A stretch of 39,329 nt of DNA, taken from contig JAEXYZ010000018.1 in NCBI GenBank assembly GCA_023405135.1, positions 1 through 39,329 of the forward strand. Direction: 5' to 3'. The translations under genes were made by a program, and so were the position numbers. This document shows, piece after piece, positions 34,241 to 39,329 of the stretch. Positions within the stretch are counted from its first letter, which is position 1. Each line of letters opens with the position of its first letter. The DNA is from Bacillota bacterium. GTDB lineage: Bacteria > Bacillota > Bacilli > Bacillales_A > Planococcaceae. The notes beneath the pieces are model-generated. The model did not search any database and was not told the DNA's origin. It saw nothing but the letters and a program-made list of their open reading frames with translations.

Positions 34241-34283
34241 AGAGGATGAGTAGAAAATAAATTTTCTACTCACTCCTCTTTTT
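34241..34283. terminator. Terminator of the 45-residue gene
   Basis: AGAGGATGAGTAGAAAAT (34241-34258) pairs with ATTTTCTACTCACTCCTCT (34261-34279) with one bulge, followed by TTTTT on the plus strand. It also faces the end of the aldehyde dehydrogenase gene. Confidence 0.85.
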
Positions 34284-34326
34284 AATTTAAACGATTTTTT
34301 ATTGATAGTATTATGCAATAATGAAA

Positions 34327-35793
34327 TTAAATTTTTAATGAAATATATTTCTCTTCTAAATAATCGCTAATACCTTGATGTCCACCTTCACGTCCATAGC
34401 CGCTTTCTTTAATACCTCCAAATGGTGCTTGAGCAACACTAGGAAGGGCATCATTTAATCCAATGATTCCATATTGTAATTGTTCAGAAACTTTTATGGC
34501 ATTTTCCAAATTTGTCGTATATAAATAAGCAGCTAGACCATACTCTGTATCATTTGCTTCTTTAATTACTTCGTCAATTGATGAAAATTCAACGATTGGT
34601 GCTACTGGTCCGAAAGTTTCTTCGTTCATAATTAGCATTTCGTTCGTTACATTTGAAAGAATAGTAGGTTTAAAGAAATAACCGTTTAAATCAGAAATTT
34701 CTTCACCACCAGTTTCGATATTTGCGCCTTTTTCAACTGCATCTTTTACATGCTCTTTCACTTTTTCAAGACCATCTTTACTTACTAATGGACCAATTTG
34801 TACAGTTGGATCAACACTTTCACCAACTACTAATTCATTTACTTTTCGTACAAAGGCTTCTTTGAATTGAGTAGCAATATTTTTATGCACGTAAATTCGG
34901 TTTGCACATACACAAGTTTGACCTGCATTACGGAATTTGCTTGATATCGCACCTTCTGCAGCTTTTTCAATATCCGCATCTTCTAAAATTAAAAACGGTG
35001 CATGACCACCTAATTCTAACGATAATTTTTTCAAAGTTTTAGCAGAGGATTTTACTAAGTCTTTCCCTACTGCAGTTGAACCGGTAAATGAAACTTTTCG
35101 GACTACATTACTTTCAAAAATTTCATTTGAAATCTCGTTTGTTGAACCTACAATAATATTCACTACGCCTTTTGGAAGGTCTGCCAATTCAACAATTTTA
35201 GCAAAAGCTAATGCTGTTAACGGAGACTGGCTAGCAGGTTTAACAATTGAAGTACACCCTGCTGCTAATGCAGGACCTAGCTTACGTGTAATCATTGCGA
35301 TAGGAAAATTCCATGGGGTAATAGCTGCAACAACTCCAGCTGGCTGTTTAATAACCATCAGCCGTTTATTTGCATCTAATGCTGGTATCGTCTCACCATA
35401 AATGCGTTTTCCTTCTTCTGCATACCAAGTTAGGAAACTAGCAGCATATGCTACTTCTCCTACCGCTTCCTTGCATGCTTTCCCCATCTCTAAACTTATA
35501 ATTGTCCCAATTTCTTCTTGATTTTCAAGAAGTAAATCACGAATTTTCAGTAAATAGTTTGCTCGATCATACGCAGTAAGCTGTGACCAAACAGGAAAGG
35601 CTCTTTCAGCAGCATCAATTGCTTCCTTTGCTTCTTCAGAACCTCCCTTTGGTACTGAAGCAACTACCTCTTTTGTGGAAGGGTTAATAACATCAAAGGT
35701 ACCTTTTGAACCTTTTAATCTCCACGTTCCATCAATAAATAAACCTACATTATTAAAATCAATTAATTGAAACTGTTGTGTAATTATACTCAT
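34327..35793 (-). CDS. Succinate-semialdehyde-type aldehyde dehydrogenase
   Basis: A 488-residue NAD(P)-dependent aldehyde dehydrogenase of the GabD group. It has PWNFPIAMITRKLGPALAAG near 162, GSTAVGKDLVKSS near 237, the Glu in LSLELGGHAPFLILEDAD near 260, the catalytic Cys in NAGQTCVCANRIYV near 292 (the double-Cys CVC form is typical of succinate-semialdehyde dehydrogenases), EETFGPVAPIVEF near 393 and a GGxxxSGxGREGG end (GIKESGYGREGG). It would oxidise succinate semialdehyde or a similar short semialdehyde. ATG follows AGGAGG at 7 nt. It seems to be transcribed alone, 430 nt downstream of the SDR gene. It differs clearly from the aldehyde dehydrogenase in the pentonate operon. Confidence 0.85.
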   Translation of the reverse strand: MSIITQQFQLIDFNNVGLFIDGTWRLKGSKGTFDVINPSTKEVVASVPKGGSEEAKEAIDAAERAFPVWSQLTAYDRANYLLKIRDLLLENQEEIGTIISLEMGKACKEAVGEVAYAASFLTWYAEEGKRIYGETIPALDANKRLMVIKQPAGVVAAITPWNFPIAMITRKLGPALAAGCTSIVKPASQSPLTALAFAKIVELADLPKGVVNIIVGSTNEISNEIFESNVVRKVSFTGSTAVGKDLVKSSAKTLKKLSLELGGHAPFLILEDADIEKAAEGAISSKFRNAGQTCVCANRIYVHKNIATQFKEAFVRKVNELVVGESVDPTVQIGPLVSKDGLEKVKEHVKDAVEKGANIETGGEEISDLNGYFFKPTILSNVTNEMLIMNEETFGPVAPIVEFSSIDEVIKEANDTEYGLAAYLYTTNLENAIKVSEQLQYGIIGLNDALPSVAQAPFGGIKESGYGREGGHQGISDYLEEKYISLKI

Positions 35794-36226
35794 TCGTTTT
35801 CCTCCTATTTTTCAGGAATTTTAAAGCATTCAAAATGTAACCTTAATACTTTATTCTTTTTACACAATGAAAAATAACCATTATTACAATATTCGCACAT
35901 ACCGCAAAATATCATTGCCTATACCACAACATTTTTGCCTATTAACTCCTTCGAAACATTGAACCAACATCTACAACTTGCACTGATACTTCATGTCCTA
36001 ATGAAACATTTTTCTGTAAGCACCGGGATAGATGTTCAACAATCTCAATGGTATTAGGACCTATTAGTTGGGACTTTTCATTGTTTTACCAATTTCTAAT
36101 TTTTATGACGGAATAAATTCCGCTAATTCTTAAGCATTTATGAAAAATAGAAAATTTCTCCTTAATGTTCACAGTAATTGCTTACTTTCTTCCAATGAAC
36201 TGATTCAGTTTTAGCTATACTATTTT
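35794..36226. other. 433-nt gap, mostly without features
   Basis: Upstream of the aldehyde dehydrogenase gene. Apart from the coding-like remnant at 35942-36085 I see only AT-rich sequence and a short repeat of TTGCCTAT near 35915-35940. No clear promoter hexamers. Confidence 0.4.
35942..36085 (-). pseudogene. Short coding remnant, possibly zinc-dependent dehydrogenase
   Basis: A 47-codon open stretch without a start codon, reading GPNTIEIVEHLSRC then NVSLGHEVSVQVVDVGSMF and TAA. GHEVSxxVVDVG resembles the GHExxGxVxxVG stretch of medium-chain zinc alcohol dehydrogenases. In gluconate or idonate clusters such a gene commonly accompanies an SDR like the one upstream. The local GC content is higher than the surrounding gap, which supports former coding. 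The family call is a guess. Confidence 0.3.
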
Positions 36227-36982
36227 TTAACTGCTTAACCAACCACCATCAACATAGATTGTTTGTCCCGTAATATAGTCAGAAGCTTTAGATGCTAAAA
36301 ATACAGCTACCCCTTTTAAATCTTCTGGTTCTCCGATTCTCTTAAATGGAATACGAGATTTCATCCAAGCTACTTTTTCCTCATCTTTAAATAAAGGCAT
36401 TGTTAGCTCTGTTTTAAAATAGCCGGGTCCAATTGCATTTACGTTAATGCCGCTTTGTGCTAATTCAACAGCTAATGCTTTTGTAAATTGAGAAATTGCC
36501 CCTTTGCTTGATACGTATGCCACCATATTTGGTAAACCAATTTGGCTCGTTAACGAAGCTATATTAATGATTTTTCCATATTGATTTTTTTGCATATACG
36601 GAACAACTATTTGGGTTGCTTGAAAAACACTTTTCAAATTGATATTCATTACTTGATTCCATTCATCCTCTGGGAATTCTAAAAATGGGTATCTTTTATT
36701 AACACCGGCGCCATTTATTAAAATATCAATTGAACCATTTTTTTCATATAATTCTTTAACAAATTCTTCAAAGTCCACTCGATTCGTAACGTCTAATGCT
36801 TTATAAGTACAATCTCCACCTTGGTTATTAATTTCTGTTGCTGTTTTTTCTAATTCACTTTCAGTTCGACTTATGATAGCGACTTTTGTCCCTGCCTCTG
36901 AAAGTGCTTGTGTCATAGCTTTACCTAAACCGCGACTTCCACCAGTAACAATTGCTGTCTTTCCTTCTAAACTAAATAACAT
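36227..36982 (-). CDS. SDR-family oxidoreductase, gluconate 5-dehydrogenase-like
   Basis: A 251-residue classical short-chain dehydrogenase. It has the cofactor motif VTGGSRGLGKAMT near 14, LINGAGVNKRYPF near 87 (NAG variant), the catalytic Ser in IINIASLTSQIG near 138, YVSSKGAISQFTKALAVELA near 153 with the catalytic Tyr and Lys, INVNAIGPGYFKTEL near 177 and YITGQTIYVDGGW at the end. The NKR after NGAG and the general pattern fit gluconate 5-dehydrogenase or KduD. A GTG at 36994 opens the frame, but it is part of the GAGGTG site of the ATG at 36982. It follows the GntR gene by 56 nt and is likely in its operon. Confidence 0.83.
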   Translation of the reverse strand: MLFSLEGKTAIVTGGSRGLGKAMTQALSEAGTKVAIISRTESELEKTATEINNQGGDCTYKALDVTNRVDFEEFVKELYEKNGSIDILINGAGVNKRYPFLEFPEDEWNQVMNINLKSVFQATQIVVPYMQKNQYGKIINIASLTSQIGLPNMVAYVSSKGAISQFTKALAVELAQSGINVNAIGPGYFKTELTMPLFKDEEKVAWMKSRIPFKRIGEPEDLKGVAVFLASKASDYITGQTIYVDGGWLSS

Positions 36983-37038
36983 TTTAATCGTCACCTCGTA
37001 TTATTTTTATTATACAAATCTTTCAGCGGTCACAAAGT

Positions 37039-37683
37039 CTAACACTTACCCCCGTTTTTAGTTTTCAAATAATTCATTATATTATTTTTAGTACGGTGAA
37101 CATGATATTCAACTGCAACTTTTAATTCTTCAGGATCCCCAGTGAAAATAGCTTCTAGTATTCTACGATGTTCTTCTTGAATGGAAACTCTTTGTTGAAT
37201 TAATAAATCGGGTGCCATAGAATCTGTTGCTAATTGAGCAACAATTTTTGCACCTCTTCTCCAAGTCGTCTTTTCTCTAAGGTGGTAATGAAACATTTCA
37301 TGGTATTCTATATACTTCTCATGCTCGTTATCATTAACTGCTTCAAGCATTGCTTCGAAAATTTCTTTTAGCTTTTCTTTATCTTTTTCAGTCATATTTG
37401 GCAACTCTCTCAATATAACTTGACTTTCCAAATAACTTCTAATGCAATAAAGCTCTTCAAATTCCTCTAAAGTTAATTTTCTAACAATAGCTCCTTTGTG
37501 AGGGACAATTTCTATTAATCCTTCTATTTCTAGTTTCGTTAATGCTTCTCTAACCGGAATCCTGCTTACGTTCATTCTTTTGGCCCAATCTTCTTGAACG
37601 ATGCGATCTCCTAGTTTTAAAGTGCCATCAAAAATTGCATTTCGTAATACTTTTATAACTTCATAAGCGGTAATTTTATTCAT
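37039..37683 (-). CDS. GntR-family regulator, FadR/FCD type
   Basis: A 214-residue regulator with an N-terminal winged helix-turn-helix (IFDGTLKLGDRIVQEDWAKR near 17, NVSRIPVREALTKLEIEGLI near 38) and a C-terminal all-helical FCD domain from about residue 75, with the metal-type motif Asp/His residues in YIEYHEMFHYHL near 130 and ELKVAVEYHVHRTKNNIM near 185. Such proteins are usually repressors released by a sugar acid or organic acid. A sigma-A promoter with an operator-like site on the start point lies upstream, so it probably represses itself and the SDR gene. ATG follows AGGTG at 8 nt. Confidence 0.87.
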   Translation of the reverse strand: MNKITAYEVIKVLRNAIFDGTLKLGDRIVQEDWAKRMNVSRIPVREALTKLEIEGLIEIVPHKGAIVRKLTLEEFEELYCIRSYLESQVILRELPNMTEKDKEKLKEIFEAMLEAVNDNEHEKYIEYHEMFHYHLREKTTWRRGAKIVAQLATDSMAPDLLIQQRVSIQEEHRRILEAIFTGDPEELKVAVEYHVHRTKNNIMNYLKTKNGGKC

Positions 37684-37707
37684 TTGTTCAACACCTGTTT
37701 TTTAATT

Positions 37708-37716
37708 GGATACAAA
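37708..37716 (+). promoter_or_regulatory. GntR operator candidate, proximal
   Basis: GGATACAAA; its complement lies in TTTTGTATCCAATT, 24-32 nt upstream of the GntR start codon. It is the same motif as the site at 37768-37776 in opposite orientation. Confidence 0.5.
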
Positions 37717-37767
37717 ACGGATGGAAAACTAACGACATTTTGTAGAAAAAACATAATTCTTCTTAAA

Positions 37768-37776
37768 TTTGTATCC
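37768..37776 (+). promoter_or_regulatory. GntR operator candidate, at the transcription start
   Basis: TTTGTATCC, within AATTTGTATCCAGATT. It forms a 9-bp inverted repeat with 37708-37716 and covers the predicted transcription start of the GntR gene, the ideal position for repression. Confidence 0.55.
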
Positions 37777-37782
37777 AGATTC

Positions 37783-37811
37783 AGTTTATTTAACATAAAT
37801 TATATTGTCAA
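37783..37811 (-). promoter_or_regulatory. Sigma-A promoter of the GntR-SDR unit
   Basis: On the minus strand a perfect TTGACA (37806-37811), a 17-nt spacer and TAAACT (37783-37788). The predicted start is near 37776. The rest of the 412-nt gap up to 38095 is AT-rich without recognised features. Confidence 0.7.
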
Positions 37812-38095
37812 TCAATTTTCTGACTTTTTAAAATTTTTAACATTTTAATTTTATAAGTATAACTTTCCTTCGGTTTCTGTCTTCTATAAGATTATTACTA
37901 TTGAATATTATATTTTTTTGTAACTTAAAAAAAGTTTGAGCTATCCATATTTACTTAACAATGATCTAGCTTAATTTCATTTTTTGGATTATGTAAAAAT
38001 CGCAGTGACTAATGATACAATAAGAAATAATTATTTTAGAAAGTTACTATCCACGACATTACACTCTATTAAAAAACAAAGAGAGAAGTGACTAT

Positions 38096-38465
38096 ATGAG
38101 AAATATAGTAATCGGTATTGTAATTGTCGTTTTATATTGTTTTCCATTTGCTTATTTTTCAATGCACCAAGATTTTGCCTACCGTTCAATGTTTGGCTAT
38201 TTAGTTATGATTTTATCAACTTCAATACTCGCTTATTTAGGTAATTGTTCATAGTTATAAAGCCTTTCTAATTATTGGTAATATATTATCTGCAATAATT
38301 TCATATTATTTTATCGGCTTGATGTCAGAAAACGAACGATGGGGTGGCTATTTTAAACCATTAACTCCTTATCAATTATTAATGTTAGTTAGCTTTTTTA
38401 ATTTAATTCCACAGTTCCTCGCCATGAAATTAGGTAATAAACATAAAAATAAAGTCAAAGATTAA
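38096..38465 (+). pseudogene. Small membrane protein gene with a frameshift
   Basis: The first frame starts at ATG 38096 (preceded by AGAGAAGTG), encodes two hydrophobic segments (IVIGIVIVVLYCFPFAYF, FGYLVMILSTSILAYLG) and stops at 38254. One base out, the sequence continues with AFLIIGNILSAIISYYFIGL, then ENERWGGYFKPLTPYQLLML and a basic tail ending at 38465. One inserted base (or two missing) near 38235-38260 explains the break. The intact product would be a four-helix membrane protein of about 120 residues, of unknown family. Confidence 0.65.
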
Positions 38466-38502
38466 AAAGAGTAACTTCTTTAAATTTAGAAGTTACTCTT
38501 TT
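38465..38502. terminator. Bidirectional terminator
   Basis: A perfect 15-bp stem, AAAAGAGTAACTTCT (38465-38479) with its complement (38488-38502) and an 8-nt loop. It lies between the broken membrane protein gene and the VOC gene facing it, and suits both. Confidence 0.88.
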
Positions 38503-38510
38503 ACTAATTA

Positions 38511-38894
38511 TTATCTCTCTATTAATTGAATTAACTCACCGTTGATTCCTTTAAAGAAAATCGTTTTATCACCTGATGCTGCTGAAATACGTGGTGGGTC
38601 CGGGAATTCGATTCCTTTTGATTGCATTTCATCGATAGTGTCATCCAAATTGTCTACTACAAAAGCTAAATGATCTAAAACTCCGTTTGTAGCAGGATTT
38701 TCAATTTCTGTTAATTCTTCAATTAATTCAATCTCAACGTGTGGTTGATCTTGAACAAATAAAAAAGCAAGCTTTCGTTTGTCCGTATTTACTGCGGTAC
38801 GTAATTTAAAGTTCAAAACTTCTTCGTAAAATTTAATGGAATTCTCCATATTTTTCACAATAATTGCCGTGTGTTCTAATTTTTTAATTGCCAT
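38511..38894 (-). CDS. VOC-family metalloprotein (glyoxalase-like)
   Basis: A 127-residue vicinal-oxygen-chelate protein with two beta-alpha-beta-beta-beta repeats. The likely metal ligands are His in KLEHTAIIV near 8, Glu in PHVEIELIEEL near 56, His in GVLDHLAFVVDN near 74 and Glu in GINGELIQLIER near 121. This set and length fit the glyoxalase I / methylmalonyl-CoA epimerase type, which isomerise small thioesters. Many VOC proteins have other roles, so the substrate is open. ATG follows GGGGGA at 8 nt. Confidence 0.82.
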   Translation of the reverse strand: MAIKKLEHTAIIVKNMENSIKFYEEVLNFKLRTAVNTDKRKLAFLFVQDQPHVEIELIEELTEIENPATNGVLDHLAFVVDNLDDTIDEMQSKGIEFPDPPRISAASGDKTIFFKGINGELIQLIER

Positions 38895-38913
38895 TATGTA
38901 GTCCCCCTAATCA

Positions 38914-39111
38914 TTATGATTTAAAAATTTTTAAGATAGTATGGAACATTATCCATAAAATTTTAAAGGATAAAAAATAAAAGCATATTAAAGCTAAAAA
39001 TGCTATATATTTTATAATTGGGTATTGATTATCAAAAAGTAATGACATTATAAAGACCAAGAAACAAACTAATGACCATTTTACATTTTGGACAATTTTA
39101 CTTTTTCCCAA
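38914..39111 (-). CDS. Small two-helix membrane protein
   Basis: A 65-residue protein with two hydrophobic segments (WSLVCFLVFIMSLLF near 12-26 and YIAFLALICFYFLSFKILWI near 35-54) and positive ends, so both termini are probably cytosolic. The start is a TTG 12 nt after GGGGG, a long spacing. It lies 19 nt upstream of the VOC gene and may be co-transcribed with it. I do not recognise it. Confidence 0.5.
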   Translation of the reverse strand: MGKSKIVQNVKWSLVCFLVFIMSLLFDNQYPIIKYIAFLALICFYFLSFKILWIMFHTILKIFKS

Positions 39112-39250
39112 TTAAAAATACGTCCCCCTTCACCCTCTCTTTTATTTCATTCGATATTTATTTAAAAAAACCTTTATTTCTTTAATCTCTTCTTTATATG
39201 ATTAAGAGAGTATAAAATATTTTGTGTAAATGAAAATTTCCATGTAAAAA

Positions 39251-39310
39251 GGAAGACCTTCTCTTGGTAGAATTAAGTCACCACAACCAATCCTAGAAAA
39301 GAGGTCTTCC
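39251..39310 (+). promoter_or_regulatory. Inverted repeat that would hide the transposase ribosome binding site
   Basis: GGAAGACCT at 39251-39259 pairs exactly with AGGTCTTCC at 39302-39310, which covers the GAGGT ribosome binding site. A transcript entering from outside would carry both arms and hide the site; this is a known way for insertion sequences to limit transposase made from read-through. Confidence 0.5.
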
Positions 39311-39312
39311 CT

Positions 39313-39329
39313 ATGAATCAGTTTACAAC
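39313..39329 (+). CDS. Transposase, first codons only
   Basis: ATG after GAGGT, reading MNQFT before the window ends. This start is like IS256-family transposases (MNQFTTELMN in my recall). Only five full codons are available, so the call depends on the leader structure and the IS-like end. Confidence 0.4.

Larger units (their letters stand above)
39206..39329 (+). mobile_element. Left end of an insertion sequence, probably IS256 family
   Basis: The stretch from about 39206 (GAGAGTATAAAATATTTTG then TGTAAATG) resembles the GA...TTGTGTAAA end of IS256-type elements. An ORF begins at 39313 after a hairpin leader. The exact end and the target duplication cannot be set because the other end is outside the window. 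Confidence 0.5.

Noticed and set aside
1..39329. CRISPR arrays, tRNA or rRNA genes, prophage genes
   Set aside because: No regularly spaced repeats, no tRNA- or rRNA-like sequence and no phage structural or integrase genes were recognised on either strand.

Overview
This window looks like chromosomal DNA from a low-GC, spore-forming Bacillales species, possibly near Lysinibacillus or another Planococcaceae/Bacillaceae member. The evidence is the AT-rich sequence, strong AGGAGG-type ribosome binding sites, TTG/GTG starts, a YqhG/YqhH pair as in Bacillus subtilis, a Spo0E-type phosphatase, a YetF-type membrane protein, and CcpA- and CodY-like sites. No rRNA, tRNA or CRISPR array was seen. Almost all genes lie on the minus strand.

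Left part (1-8.2 kb): yqhH-yqhG, a small Spo0E-like gene on the plus strand, an XRE regulator, a PrpE-like metallophosphatase, a PQQ-type sugar dehydrogenase lipoprotein gene broken by an internal inversion, and a DHA2-type MFS exporter.

Centre (8.3-23.1 kb): an almost unbroken minus-strand array of fourteen genes for sugar-acid catabolism. Read in transcription order, the first block is an NAD-type 6-phosphogluconate dehydrogenase, KDG kinase, KDPG/KDPGal aldolase, galactonate dehydratase (DgoD) and ribose-5-phosphate isomerase A. This would convert galactonate to pyruvate and glyceraldehyde-3-phosphate, and 6-phosphogluconate to ribose-5-phosphate. After a 171-nt gap with a sigma-A promoter and a cre-like site comes the second block: a DctPQM TRAP importer, a YjhG/YagF-type pentonate dehydratase, an IclR regulator, an FAH-fold 2-keto-3-deoxypentonate dehydratase, a ketoglutarate-semialdehyde-type dehydrogenase, an unassigned U32-like TIM barrel and a D-2-hydroxyacid dehydrogenase, closed by a strong terminator. 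The core of the second block is a Weimberg-type route from pentonate to 2-oxoglutarate.

Right part (23.6-39.3 kb): single genes and short units. These are a DUF3888-type secreted protein, a frameshifted lipoprotein, a MOSC protein, a branched-chain aminotransferase with a CodY-like box, a GNAT, a retropepsin-like protein, a nitrilase-family amidase divergent from a MarR regulator, another lipoprotein, a YetF-family protein, an EamA transporter, a frameshifted Bcr/CflA exporter, a 45-residue protein, a succinate-semialdehyde-type dehydrogenase, an SDR with a GntR regulator that has clear operator/promoter architecture, a frameshifted small membrane protein, a VOC protein and a small membrane protein. 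The window ends in the first codons of what looks like an IS256-family transposase.

The most unusual observation is the sugar dehydrogenase gene at 5361-6446. A 346-bp internal segment lies in reverse orientation between short imperfect inverted repeats, and flipping it back on paper gives one uninterrupted 361-codon gene with the family motifs intact. Three further genes carry single frameshifts, so the flanks of the catabolic island are either decaying or contain sequence errors.
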